Shown in pieces: positions 50,836-62,512 of a stretch of DNA of 64,000 nucleotides. The stretch is from the NCBI GenBank assembly GCA_037957365.1, contig JARHVA010001426.1, positions 2,294,501 to 2,358,500 of the forward strand, read 5' to 3'. The stretch's first letter is position 1; each line of letters opens with the position of its first letter. The notes below the pieces were generated by a model. That model ran no database searches and had not been told where the DNA came from. It was given only the letters and a program-made list of their open reading frames with translations. Made by a program: the position numbers and the translations under genes. Source of the stretch: Torreya grandis (lineage: Eukaryota > Streptophyta > Pinopsida > Cupressales > Taxaceae).

Positions 50836-51292
50836 TTAATCTTCACTTCCATGTATATAAGTTATGCCTATGTTTTCTTGGAGATGCTCAAACACATTAT
50901 TTTCAAGTGGCTTTATGAATATGTCTATTAATTGTTCTTTGGACCTAAAAAAGTTAAGATATATATCAACATTGTTCACTAATTCATGAATAAAATGATA
51001 TCTAGTATAAACATGCTTGCCACGTTTATGGAAAACATGGTTTTTGGAAAATGCAATGGCTAGGTTTTTGTCACAATATATCCTCATAGGTTCTTCTTGA
51101 GTATGACTTAAATCTAAAGGTACTCTTCTCATCCAAACTGCCTAGCAAGCTGATGATGTGGATGCAATATATTCTGCTTCGATTGATGAAAGTGTCATAA
51201 TTGGTTGATTCTTTAATGCCCAGAAGATAACACCCAATCTTAGATGAAAAACATAACCTGAAGTGATTTTTATATCATCCATACTACCTCCC
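50836..51292 (-). pseudogene. Ty1/Copia RNase H C-terminal remnant
   Basis: Minus-strand reading starts DSDWGGSMDDIKITSGYVF (from ~51299) and continues LRLGVIFWALKNQPIMTLSS and IEAEYIASTSSAC, stop, AVWMRRVPLDLSHTQEEPMR. IYCDKNLAIAFSKNHVFHKR, GKHVYTRYHFIHELVNN and EQLIDIFIKPL follow. This is the hallmark end of a plant Copia RNase H (DSDWAG, SSTEAEY, DN.SAI..., H.RTKHID.RYHFIRE, ADIFTK) with the expected stop after ~155 codons. Only a few substitutions and one in-frame stop occur, so it is better preserved than the GLR sequence around it. RT, integrase and gag are absent; the coding remnant is cut at a foldback junction. Confidence 0.9.
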
Positions 51293-51343
51293 CAATCACT
51301 ATCCATATAACTTCAATTTGATCATTATATGGATAGTGATTGG
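51292..51343. repeat. Perfect 19-bp foldback at the Copia/GLR junction
   Basis: CCAATCACTATCCATATAA (51292-51310) is the exact reverse complement of TTATATGGATAGTGATTGG (51325-51343), separated by a 14-bp loop. The left arm encodes the Copia MDSDW segment on the minus strand; the right arm repeats it on the plus strand. Confidence 0.95.
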
Positions 51344-51344
51344 A

Positions 51345-52307
51345 CCCATCCTCATGGCACTACTTTGTTTTCACTTGGTCATATACTATCATAAATTTTT
51401 GGTATTATGTGAGATTAATTATGGTTCATGGTAGCTCAATATTTGGGAGGGGTGACTGAGAAGCCAATATGATTTGGCCAGTAACCAATGTTGTAATATA
51501 TTATACCAACCAAATTAATAATCTCAAAAGTAGAGCCCATCAAATATATATTTATGTCTAGTTGAATAGGACCTATAATACCATTACAATTAGTTTCTAG
51601 TATTATTTTACACAACTATGCTCCTCCTTTGAAGACCTTCAAAGCAACTACTTCTAACTTGATTCTACTTTGGTCTGATTGTGTATAGCTTTCTGACTTG
51701 ATTTTGATTTGGTTCAGGAAGGCATTGATAGAATGAATCATCATAATATAATGTCATAATCATACAGTCCAAACACATTCAAAGAGGCATTCACTATGTG
51801 AGTTATTTGTAAGATTTTCCAATTTCTTGTAAACACACCATTGTTATGAATTTGGGTTATGTCAATGCAACCCAATCACAACTTGAAGTGAGTCCTTATT
51901 ATCTATTTAAAGTACATTTGAATCTAAAATAGAGGATAGCCAATGTGTGGCTATCTAAACATAACCATTTCTCAACATTCACATGTCTTTAGCTTTATAT
52001 AAAATATTAAGACCAAAACATCTAAATTTATATGGAATATAAAAACTTGTGCCTCTACTAAAGCCAATTTAGCCTAGACATTACCCATCCCAATTTGGTC
52101 AATTACAAGAGGCATAATTTCCTTATTGTTAATCTTAGCTCCCATATTTACTAGAGCATCCCCTAATATAGAAACCCCTTTTCTGCCATAGTCAACATCT
52201 ATGCACACTACTGCAACTTCTCTCCCAAATATACTAATCGTAGACATAAATAATGAACAAGACCCAAACAGAAATGACCATGGATGATTCCACCATCTCG
52301 TGACCAT
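51345..52307 (-). pseudogene. Glutamate receptor-like (GLR) gene fragment, copy B (inverted relative to copy A)
   Basis: Minus-strand reading starts near 52307 with MSTISIFGREVAVVCIDVDY, GRKGVSILGDALVNMGAKIN and DQIGMGNV, homologous to copy A at 48390-48560. It continues through a region missing from copy A (about 52070-51660), ending SLNVFGLYDYD and IHSINAFLNQ, which are typical GLR amino-terminal-domain motifs. Then comes ALKVFKGGA, EIINLVGI, NIGYWPNHIGFSVTPPKY and PKIYDSI (51650-51400). It stops at the foldback near 51345, before the ligand-binding S1 and membrane region. Copies A and B are tail to tail. Stops and frameshifts make it non-functional. Confidence 0.88.
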
Positions 52308-54135
52308 ACTATCATATTTATAAGGTATATTAAAATTAACTTCATGAAATTAATTATTTATCAGTACACTACAAAAATAAATGGTCAAAGGCTCCCTATA
52401 GTTGGAAAAAAACCTAGGCATTTATGATATATCGTGAGGTTTGTGGAAACTAAATATGTATATAGTATTATTTAATGAAATGAATATTAGAATAGTACCC
52501 TTCACACCACTACTTAGGTATACCTGAAGACCACCCAAAATGATAGCTCCTATAAGTTTGACAACTGCCAAAACATAGTTCTAAAAAATAAGGGAAATAA
52601 AATAAAGATAAATTGAAAGCCTATACAAACAAATATTTTTTTGTAAGAAAAATAAATAATTCATATAAAAACCCAAAGTTAAATATAATTTCTCTTTATT
52701 ATATAAAAATCATGAAACTAGTTAAAACCGTAAAAAAATAATTGAAAAGAAAAAGTAATGTTATGTACGGCTTCAACAATATGTTCTACCTTATTTTTTT
52801 ATTTAAACTTTATAATGTTTGTATAATAAGTGCCAAATTTGTGAGAGATCAGAAAGCTAAAGATATGTAATTATTAGCAAGTTTGAATTGTAACTTACTA
52901 AATACAAAGATATGCTATTATTGGAAAATACTAAGAAGAAATACACTTAGTTTAAATATAGATTTTTTTGAATATTTTTTATGTTTGACAATGTGAACAA
53001 ATATGAGATAAGTTTATGATTGTGTTTGATCAGATATAAAATCTGAAATTACTTCTATATAGGACTAAATTCCCAAGATAATAACATAGGTCAGTCGTGT
53101 CCTTCGACCATAGACTTGTACGTGTTGATTGTGAAAAACTTGATAGTGAAAATTATATTAATTCAGAATTATGATGGCTCAAGGTTAGAAATATAATTTG
53201 AAGATATTCATGGACATGTATACTCTATTTAGACAATAGTGAAGGATAGTTATTTACTTTGATCATGAATTTGTTTTCATTGATTATGATAGAAATCTGA
53301 CTGTTTCACCACCTTCCCCTGTGTTAAGTAAGACCGTTGATGATTTTCCAAATCTAAAATGTCATGGAGAGGTACTAGCAATGTAAAAACATAGTTTCAT
53401 GCACACAAATGAAATTGATATCAAATAGGAAGTTTTCTAGATTTATTTGGAATGATCTTGGTCAATCCCTCTCAAATGAACAAATGTTGCACTACATTGC
53501 TAATTCTTCAACGAGGGCTCAAAATTGAATGTAATTCTCCCACTCGCATGTACATGTGTGAAATTTTGAATATAATTCTAGATGTTATTTATTCTATTAT
53601 ACCCGTGAAACAAACATGTAAATATTGATTTAGACTTGTAATGTTAAAATTTAGCTTTGAATAATTATTTATATAACCATGTAAATCTTTGTATAGCTTT
53701 TGAGAGTGTGGAGTGTCATCCTTAATACCTTAGAGTAAATTTATATTTATAGATGTTTTTATTTCAAATTAGGATACCTATTGGCATGTAAAATCCAACC
53801 AAACAAGATCTAATGGAAAAAATGAATGACCCAAATGAAACATGACCTGAAACAAATCTAAAAAAGTATGTTTGGATAAGCTTGCACTTCATGAACATTA
53901 CAAGCCTAGACATGCCCATAAACAGTGGACTTGTCCAAAAAGATAAAATACCATGATTGGGGATCCCAATGATAAATTGGAAATATGAATGACAAATGGA
54001 CTAAAAAATGAACTAAATAGAGAAGACCCAAATAGATGCTCTAAAAGATACTTTATTCATCATCAATAGTCTATATGTGAAAAGTTGCAATAAAGAACAT
54101 CAAAGATGGGCTTGTACAAAATTTGGGTGTCTACA
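52308..54135. other. Intergenic, no recognised feature
   Basis: AT-rich. No coding domain, tandem repeat or structured RNA was recognised. Confidence 0.5.
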
Positions 54136-54140
54136 CCAAG

Positions 54141-54522
54141 ATGTGATGTGTTATGTGCATCACAAAGTTAATATGCACATTTAATATGGTATTTATCCTC
54201 ACATGTGTGATAAGGTGTAGGTGTAACTTGGAGAAAAATCCTATCTTCAACTCTATCAATAATAATTTCTCAGTCACCTCTTGCTTTTTCTATATAAGGA
54301 CCCTTTGTGTTCTTGTGGAAAGTAATGGTTCTTAAAATCATCTCATAAGCTAATGGAGAGCAGTCTTTTTAGAGATTCTTATTTTGGAACAGTCATTAAT
54401 AACTATATGTAATTCATTGTATATTACACATAGTTAATACAATATATTTTTATTGATGGATCTTTTTATTATATAAATACTTTATGTGAATAGTATTTAT
54501 GTTAAAAAACATAAACTTTCGC
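54141..54522 (+). repeat. Possible solo LTR
   Basis: TGTGATGTGTTATGTGCATC at the left and CTTTCGCTTTCA at the right give TG...CA ends. A TATA-like CTATATAAGG lies at 54290. The bases after the end (TAATATGGTTC) loosely resemble a Copia primer-site context. No partner LTR was found in the window, so this is tentative. Confidence 0.3.
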
Positions 54523-55135
54523 TTTCATAATATGGTTCAAATTATAAGAATTATGTTCCCTAATATATCCTCAAAACTTTGCTGCTTTTAATGATGTATA
54601 CATACAATTTTATTTGTGTATCCATATGCACTGATTTGCTATAAACATACAACATTGCCTTCATTAATATTATTTTTTTATATACTATTATGTGTTAAGT
54701 TTATAAATGGCTACATGTGATTCTATTCATTTTGGAAGGATTATACAATATTAAAATTCTTTTCCCCCTAATGGGTGCTATTTATTTTGCTTTAAATGTA
54801 TATTTTTCCTCCTCACAGGTTATATCTTTTTGTAGTCGATGTCTCTTATGCATTGTCTTGACTATATGTTGTTAAGGAAGCTTTTTATGGAATGGGAGAC
54901 TATTTTTAAAAAAAATTTATTTCTCTATTATTATAACTTATGGAATTATGTTACTATTACCTACTTATATGCATATATTTTTTTTCTCCTAGATTATTAT
55001 TTTTATTATTTTTAAATTAATTTTACAAGTAATGGCCTCATATTATATAAATGATCACTCAATTTTTAATTGCCTCCTATTATTTATATATAAATAAATA
55101 TAAAATCAAGTAAATAAAGTGAAGTATTTTTAGTA

Positions 55136-55152
55136 AAAAAAGGCTTATTTAA
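55136..55152. repeat. Left TSD of the 7.3-kb LINE
   Basis: AAAAAAGGCTTATTTAAT-type sequence, matching AAAAAAGCTTATTTAAT at 62496-62512. Confidence 0.75.
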
Positions 55153-55173
55153 TATATACACAGTGAGGAAGTG

Positions 55174-56343
55174 ATGGCACACATTAGGGCACAGGAAAAA
55201 GAGATTGCGAAGGACAAGAAGGAGAAGGGGAATCAACAAGTGAAGGGAAGATTACGGTGTCGTAGTTAGGGGAAGGTAATTATCCAAGTTTTTAATCTTC
55301 CAATTTGGGGGTAAAAGTAGTGGTTAATCATGGTAAGAAAGATCACAAATTTTTTTTCGCGGTGGTTATTGAGGAGGTTAAAGATTGGTGGGATGAAGAA
55401 GTCGAGTTGAGAAAAATAGGTGCTAGTTGGAAAGGAAAATTGATAGGGAATCAAGATGAGATTTGGAAATGAGATTGAGGGTAATATGAATTCCTCAATT
55501 TTAAATAGGGAAGGAAAATAAATTGATCTAAAGGAAATAGATCAATTTTTGACTGTGAATGAAGAAGATAATTTGTTGGAAGCTTATTTGGAATCATTGG
55601 GAGATGGGGTAAAGATTGGTGAATCTAGGGTTTTGTAATGGATATTAGAACCTTTTATTTCCAAGATTAACCAATTGATATATTGTGCCCTTATTTGTAA
55701 ATGCATGAGAAAATGTCCAACTATGGGAGTAGTTGAAATTTGGATTAAGGAGCATTGGGGTTCCTCTATATTGGTAAGCTTTCTCCCTAAAGGTTTTTTT
55801 AAAGTGATCTTTCAATATAAGGAGGAGAAAGAAATGGTTTTAAAAAATAAATCATGGTATTTTAATGGTGTGGGTTTATGGATCCAAAATTGAAGCCCTA
55901 ATTTTAACCCACTAAAAGCTAGGAAGGGAAGTTATTCGGTGTGGACAAGATTCTATGGTTTTCCTTTAGAATATTGGAGAAAAGAATGTTTGGTTGTAAT
56001 GGGAGGGTTGACGGACCTGCTAATGGAAGTAGATGAATCCTCGCTCAAATGTGGAAGAGCAACTTATGCTCGTGTTAGGGTTGCACTTGATTTGGATAAA
56101 AATATTCTAGAATTTGTTATTATTAAGATAGAGGGAAGAATTTGGAATCAAAGGATTGATGTGGAAAATATTCCTTTTAGATGTTACAAATGTCACCAAC
56201 TAGGGCATATTCAAAATTTTTGTAATAAAGGTAGGATATTTCCTCAAAATAAATCAATTCAGATGGTTTCCCAATGGAGACTAAAGAAGTTTCAAAAGGA
56301 GAGAAATAGGGGTAAGAGGGGTTTTGATCAAAAATTAGTTTAG
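55174..56343 (+). pseudogene. LINE ORF1 (DUF4283 and CCHC zinc knuckle), decayed
   Basis: Starts at the ATG of 55174 (MAHIRAQEKEIAKDKKEKGN, a lysine-rich N-terminus) and meets a stop after ~33 codons. A DUF4283-like domain is readable at 55675-55960: AVVEIW-like VVEIWIKEHWGSSILVSFLP, FFKVIFQYKEEKEMVL, then TRFYGFPLEYW after a stop. GRATYARVRVALDLDKNI follows at ~56070. The zinc knuckle CYKCHQLGHIQNFC at 56182-56223 keeps all C-x2-C-x4-H-x4-C residues. A basic tail follows (RNRGKRG). The product would coat the element RNA and act as a nucleic-acid chaperone in the ribonucleoprotein. ORF2 follows about 0.5 kb downstream. Confidence 0.85.
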
Positions 56344-56835
56344 AGAAAGGAGGATGAGGCTGATTGGAAATCACATTCTCAAAAGATAGGTGAAACATAA
56401 GATTTGCTTATTAAATTGGGGACAATAAATGTTATTTCTCTAGCTTCGATGATTAAGAGCTGTAAATTTATTGAACAAGAATCTCAATACATTAGATCAT
56501 TGGTTCTTAAAAAATAACTAAATTCTTAGCCTATAAATAGTTTAAAGCTTTCAGGGGAAGCAAATAAAGAGATGTTATGTTCAAAAGAGGAGGTGTCAGG
56601 CTCAGTAGAGGAATTGGAAGAAGATTCAGAAAGTGAGCTAAAATCAAAGGAAATGCTCTCTATTTTTGAAATTCAGAGTAAAATTTCCAACCCTAATTAG
56701 GGGACAAAAATTAGGTAGGGAAGGAAAAAACAAAAAGATCTTATTACAAGTGAGGTTTTGGTAGGTAAACAGGGCACTTTAGAAGAGTTTTTGGATGTTG
56801 CAAGGTGGGGGATGGAATTCCCTACTCTAGAATAG

Positions 56836-59800
56836 TGAAGGTAATTTCTTGGAATGTTAGGGGTTTGAATGCCTCTAACAAGATATGCTTGATAAAGTGC
56901 CTGATTAATGTAGAGAAACCAAATCTTTTATTGCTTCAATAAACTAAGTTGAATAGGGAAGAATTAGAAGGTTTTTTGAGTTCTCTTTGGCAATGCTAGC
57001 AAGGGTTTTTTATAGAAGCAATTGGACCTTTTGGTGGCTTGGCTCTTCTCTAGTCTCCCTTTTCTACTAAATTGGAATTAATCAATTCGGGTCAAAATCA
57101 ACAAATGGGTAGAATTTCTAGTTTCCAGTTTGATTTACGGTTCCTTTCACTGAACATATATGGTCTTTAGAGGGATTCTTTGAAAAATATCTTACGGATA
57201 AAAATCTCTAACTTTTTAAGTAAGTTTTAGGAGAAAAAGATCATTTTAGGGGGAGATTTCAATGCCATATTGAATTACAAAGAAAACCAAGGAGGAGTGT
57301 TATTTGATTCTCATATTACTCAGGATTTTGGGCTATTTGTTTTAAAGAATGAGCTGGAAGATATTAAACCAAAATTTGGTTGGTTTACCTAGAACAATAG
57401 GTGTTTAGGATCAAAATATATCTTAGAGAGATTGCGTAGATTTTTAATCTCTTCCCTATGAAGCCAAAATAATAAAAATTTGGATTATTGGGTGCTGCCA
57501 CAAATGGGGTCTAATCATTGGCCAAATTCCCTAAAAATTATTCCCCTTCTGAAAGATGTTCATTTAAGTTTGAATTAATGTGGCTCGGAGTTCCTTCTTT
57601 GTTTGAACATGTTCAGGACTGGTGGGATACTTGTTTGGTATCTTCAGGGTCCAGAATATATCAGATGAGTAAGAGGTTGTAATTTATGAAAGGAAAGCTC
57701 AAGATTTGGAATCGAGAGCATTTCAAGAATATTTTTCAAGAAAAAGTAAGGATTGAATCTGAGATTCATAATTTGAATGAGAAGATTTTCAAATGGGAAT
57801 GGATGTATAAGCGTATAATCTCAAAAAAACCTTACTTCATGATTATGAAGAAATGTTGTGTAGAGAAAAGATTTTTTAGAAATAAAAGTCTAGGGATAAT
57901 TGGCTCAAGGATGGTGATAGAAACTCAATTTTTTTTCATCTCTCAATAAAAGATAAAAGAAAGGTTACTAGGATTGCTAGTATCTAGTCTAGGTAGGGGG
58001 TTGTCTTGGATTTTTTGGAGGCAATTAAAAATGAAGCTACTCAATTCTTTTAGTATTTAGTAAATGAAGCAATTTTTTTAGATGAGAATGCTCAAAATTT
58101 CTTTTGTCCTCTCATTTCAACGATGATCACTCAAGTTATGAATGAAAATATTTTGGCTCCCTTATCAATGGAAGAAGTAAAGAGGGTGGTTTTTTCTATG
58201 GCTAAAGATATAATCTGCATGTACAGATGGCTTCCTAGCAACATTTTTTCAATTTTTTTGGGAAGTTGTGGGAGCTAATGTATGGCAAATGGTGGAAGAC
58301 TCCAAATCAAAAAAGAAGGTGATCCCAGAGTTGAATATGATTCTCTTATCTTTGTTCTCAAAAGGTCAATCTCAAACTTCTTTCTTTGATTTCAGATAAA
58401 TGGCTTTGTATAATACAGTTTATAAGATTATTTCCAAAGCCATTGCTTTTAGAATGAAACCTCTTCTAGAGAAATTGATATCGAGTGAGTAAGCAAGGTT
58501 TGTGTCGGGTATGACCATTCAAGAAGGGATTATAGTAGCCCATGAAATTATTCATTCTCTATTACATAATCATAATAAAGGCATCTTGGTGAAGCTGGAT
58601 ATAAGTAAAGATTATGATAAGGTGAATTGGAGATTTCTATTCAAAATTATTTTAAAATTTGGATTCAGTAAAGATTGGTGTGAATGGGGCTTTAGTTGTG
58701 TTTCAAGTCCTAAGTTTCTGGTGCTGATAAATGGCTATCCATCTGGGTTCTTTTATATTTATAGAGGCTTAAGGCAAGGGGATCCCCTATCCCATTTTCT
58801 TTTCATTTTGATGGTGGGAGCCTTGAGTAGAGAAATGAGAGAGGCTCAAGCAAGGGGCAAGATGTAAGGTCTTCAAATTATGGACAATATAGAAACTCTC
58901 ACGCATCATCAATTTATAGATGATAATTTTATATTTTTGGGAAGGTGGTGGTCGAGGAAGCGTTGGAGTTAAAAAGAATTCCAAAAAGTTATGAAGAAGA
59001 TTCTGGGTAAAGAGTGAATGAAGGTAAGTCTAAAATTTATTTTATCAATTATTTGCTTTAGGAAGAAGCCAATTTAGGTAGGATCTTAGGTTTTTAGATT
59101 AATAAACTCTCTAGCAAATATTTGGGGGTTCCTTTAGTCAAAGGATCTAGCAAAGTTAGATTATGGAAGAAACTGTTAGAGAGGTTTAAAACTCACCTTA
59201 ACACTTGGAAAGGTAAATTTCTATCCCTTACAGATAAAATCACATTGATTAAATTTGTTCTCAGTGCTCTCTTGACCTATTATTTTTCTGCGTTGCATCC
59301 CTCAGATCAAGTCATCAGATAAATGAATAAGATTATGAAAGACTTTCTTTGGCAAGGTTGTGGTGAGGAAAATAAAATTTTGTTGACGAAATGGGAGAGA
59401 GTGTGAAAAAGGAAACAGAGAGGTGGTGATAGTATAAAATATCTTCAACTTTAGAACCTTGCATTGGGGGCAAAATTGGTCTAGAAAATGTTGACTGAAT
59501 CAAATAGATTAGGATGTAGACTTCTTTGAGCAAAATATCTTGATTCTAAAATACCAGAAAGCATGGTGTTAGTTATTAACCCTCTTAAAGGGTATCATGT
59601 TTGGAACTTCATGTTGAATAATAGATTTATCATAGCACTGCATGTATCTTGGATAGTTAATAATGGGAGGAAGGCAACATTTTTGCAAGATTCTTAGAAT
59701 GGTCATTGACCTTTGGCAGAGATTTTTGTAGGAACTTATATCAAAGATTTCTAAAAAAAATTTGGGTAACTAATGTGGAATATTACTTGGATCATGGATC

Positions 59801-61078
59801 TAATGAAATGCGAGTAGCCTGTAATTGGAAAAAATTATTGGATCTCCCATTGCCATAGAAGGAAATTAAGTCTTTGGAGGATAGTCTTCTAATCAGATTT
59901 TTTTTCTAAATAACAAGGAAGATCAACTTCGTTGGATTGGGGCTAAAACTAGAATTTATTTTGTTAGACTTGGGTATTAGAGGGATGAAGTGGAGGATGT
60001 TTCTTTGGCATGGGTAAATCTTCTCTGTTAGAGTAAGGAAGGGTTCCAAAAAGCAGGGGTGTTTGCATGGTTGGTAATTCATAATTGTGTGCTTGCTCAA
60101 GATCGTTTGAAAGATAGGGTTTGTTGGGCCATGGAGATCCTATTTATGTGAGATAGAGGAGGGCATGACAAATAATTTATTTTTTAATTTCTCTTTTAAA
60201 AATTGGTGTTGGATATGGCTCTACAATAAATTTAATTGGGCATGGGCTTGGCCGCCTACTCTTTATCATGCCTTTTCATCTTTGCCAGTAGGAGATGTAA
60301 AGCATTCGATTTATAGCTTATGGATATGTAGCCCAACCATTGTAATATGGATGATTTGGAAAGAAAAAAATGCTGGCATTTTAAAAAATAAAACACCCCC
60401 ACTGCATGTTGTTTTAATATAAATAGAGATGTCTATCTCAGAAGTAGTGTCTTTTCAAATTCAAAGGAAACAAGGCTTATTGACCCAATGGGATATGTAG
60501 ATGTATGCTAATTGTAAATACATAAAACCTCCCCCATTAAAGGGTCAATTGTAGATAAGAAGAATAAAAGGAATAAAAAGGGAGCAATTTGGTCTCCTCC
60601 ATAACCAGGGTGGTTTAAGCTCAATTTTAATGAAGCTTGTAGAGGGAATCCAGGAGCCTCAAGCGCTGGTTGTGTGATTAAGGATTGTAGTGGATCATTA
60701 ATAAAAACAATATCTTTGAAGCTGCCTGATGGAATGAATAATGAAGCAGAGGCTTAGACACTGGTTGTAGATATTGAGTTGGCTTTGAAATGCGGGATTT
60801 ATTTTCTAGAGATTGATGGGGATTAGTAGGTAGTAATTCAAGCTTTAAAAATTTAGAAGGCTAGATTGTGAAAATTAGAGAATATATTGGCAATTATCTA
60901 GCTTAAACTAGTTAGTTTGAAGAATGAAAGTGTTTGCATTGCTTTTGGGAAAGCAATCGAGTGATTAATTTTTTGGCTAATATGGGTATAGACTAACTAA
61001 TGCCTGATCGAGTTGATAATGGTATAGAAGGTTGGAGAGATTGTATAGGGATTGATCAGATTGACTTTTAATTTTTGA
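56836..61078 (+). pseudogene. LINE ORF2 (endonuclease, reverse transcriptase, zf-RVT, RNase H), decayed
   Basis: The endonuclease has VISWNVRGLN (WNVRG at 56850-56864) and LGGDFNAIL (GDFNA at 57252-57266). The linker has FKFELMWLGVP and MKGKLKIWNREHFKNIF. RT reads NTVYKIISKAIAFRMKPLL (~58415), then RFVSGMTIQEGIIVAHEIIH, GILVKLDISKDYDKVNW (first catalytic Asp), GLRQGDPLSHFLF and HHQFIDDNFIF, where FIDD at 58913-58924 replaces the usual FADD. KYLGVPL and HLNTWKGKFLS follow. The zf-RVT region reads QKAGVFAWLVIHNCVLAQDR (~60050) and AWPPTLYHAFSSLP (~60240-60290). RNase H reads FKLNFNEACRGNPGASSAGC (~60615), NNEAEA, stop, TL, and VINFLANMGID (~60965). It ends at TGA 61076-61078. In a live element it would nick DNA and copy its RNA into the nick. 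Numerous stops are present. Confidence 0.87.
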
Positions 61079-61097
61079 ATTAAAAAAAAAAAAAAAA

Positions 61098-62250
61098 GAA
61101 ATTGCAAAAGAGAGGTTAATAAAGTTTCTTTTTTGATTGAATCATGAATTGAGGTGGCAGTGGTTTCTCTTTTCAGGCAGATGAGTTAGTGGTAGGGTGA
61201 CAATTGAATCATTTATGATCTCATTGAAGGTAAGCATGCGAATTAATCAGTTTCATGATGGATTTTTTGTGCATATTGTTAGAAAGCCTTAATTTATTTG
61301 AAATGGGTGTAGTGGGTGGATTTTGGGCTTGGGTCTGTGACTAGATTGCATTGTCAAGCATGGAGCCTGATTGCGTGGAATCATAATTTTGGCCATTGAT
61401 TTTTAGTGGAGCAAAAACTCATGAAATGGGTTTTTTAGGCAATATTTCCGAGACTAGATTGTTTAATGTCTTTTGGATATCCATTGTAGAAGTGGCAAAG
61501 GCAGTTGAGAAAATGCTAGGGGGGGAGATGTTGGTGGTCAACAGGAGTGAGCAAGTAAATTTGACCCTGGCATTGTTGTTTACCAATAATTTATGCCTGG
61601 TAATGACAAACAAAGACCAGATTAAAACAATGGTTGACTTCTTTATCTAGCCAGAGCACAAAGAGGGTCTTTTATTAGAAACTGACTATTTTCCTTTGGG
61701 TCCCTTTCCAACAATGCCTTTTTCAGGAAAAAGACAAATTTGGTTTCATTTCGTTATCCCTTTTTTGGCAGTTGGAAACCAGATTTTTGGCTTTGGTTAA
61801 TTTTGCATAAGAAGTAGACACTGTATGTTCTGGTGAGCAAAAGAAAGAAGGGGCAAAGGGTATTGTGATGCCTATTATTGAGGATCTCTTACTGCCTATT
61901 CTGCAAATGAAAGTTTGGCATGCTCAAAGATGGATCCCAAAGCGAGTGAAAGCTATAAAGTGGTTGGCAAAAGGAGTTGCGAGGGGTCTGTTCAAGGAAC
62001 CATTTTAGTGGAAAGGTAAAGGTAAAGTAAAGATGGATTAAGGGAGCAATAAGAGGAGGTTGAATTTTCTTTAGTCGGAGGACGCTGCAGGTTCTCATAC
62101 AAGTCAAGAGATGGTCATGGTTTGTCTAGCCTCATAACATAAAGATTAGGAGGTCCCTGTTTCCAGTTCAAAGAAGAAAGCCAAGTCGTCAGAGTTAGGC
62201 TATATGATGGTTAGTGATGATAACGCTGTAGAAGTGATCATTCTGGATTA
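61098..62250 (+). pseudogene. Unassigned decayed reading frame in the LINE 3' module
   Basis: The DNA between the A16 run and the final A-tract is less AT-rich than the flanks and carries long partly open frames: 61396-61650 (FLGNISETRLFNVFWISIVE and MTNKDQIKTMVDFF), and another from about 61680 to 62250. The second contains KEGAKGIVMPIIEDLLLPIL, MKVWHAQRWIPKRVKAIKWL, VARGLFKEPF and a basic-then-acidic end SSKKKAKSSELGYMMVSDDN, AVEVIILD, stop. The family is not recognised. It could be the C-terminal part of an ORF1 from another LINE, or a genuine extra ORF. 62251-62490 looks like a 3' untranslated region (T-rich, CTTGTATTTTGTTTTG). Confidence 0.45.
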
Positions 62251-62495
62251 ATTTCTATATTTGTTTCACTGATATGCAACAGATAAGTAGGAAGGTGATC
62301 TGTATATCCGTTTTTGAGTTTTTGTTAATATTTCTAAATACTGGGTGTAGTTGTTTTCATAAAACTTCTTGTATTTTGTTTTGTATTGGAAGATTAAATG
62401 CCTTAACAATGTTTATTATTAAACGATACCAACTGAGTTTTTATAATATATATGTTTTTGGGAGAAAGACCCTTCAACCCTAATATCAAGCTAAA

Positions 62496-62512
62496 AAAAA
62501 AAGCTTATTTAA
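62496..62512. repeat. Right TSD of the 7.3-kb LINE
   Basis: AAAAAAGCTTATTTAAT, matching 55136-55152. Confidence 0.75.

Larger units (their letters stand above)
55153..62495 (+). mobile_element. L1-like LINE, near full length, decayed
   Basis: 7.3 kb between copies of GCTTATTTAAT. Order: short 5' leader, ORF1 (DUF4283 plus CCHC), ORF2 (apurinic-type endonuclease, RT, zf-RVT, RNase H), an A16 run directly after the ORF2 stop (61082-61097), a 1.4-kb module of unknown origin, and a terminal A10 tract at 62493-62502 that merges with the right TSD. The presence of a C-terminal RNase H puts it with RNase-H-bearing plant L1 lineages. Stops and frameshifts in all frames mean it is immobile. Confidence 0.82.

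Noticed and set aside
53700..54132. LTR ending GTGTCTACA like the outer element's LTR
   Set aside because: Only the last ~9 bases resemble it; the rest does not align.
61082..61097. The A16 run as the true 3' end of the LINE
   Set aside because: The DNA after it does not match the 5' flank, while the sequence after 62495 does; kept only as an alternative.
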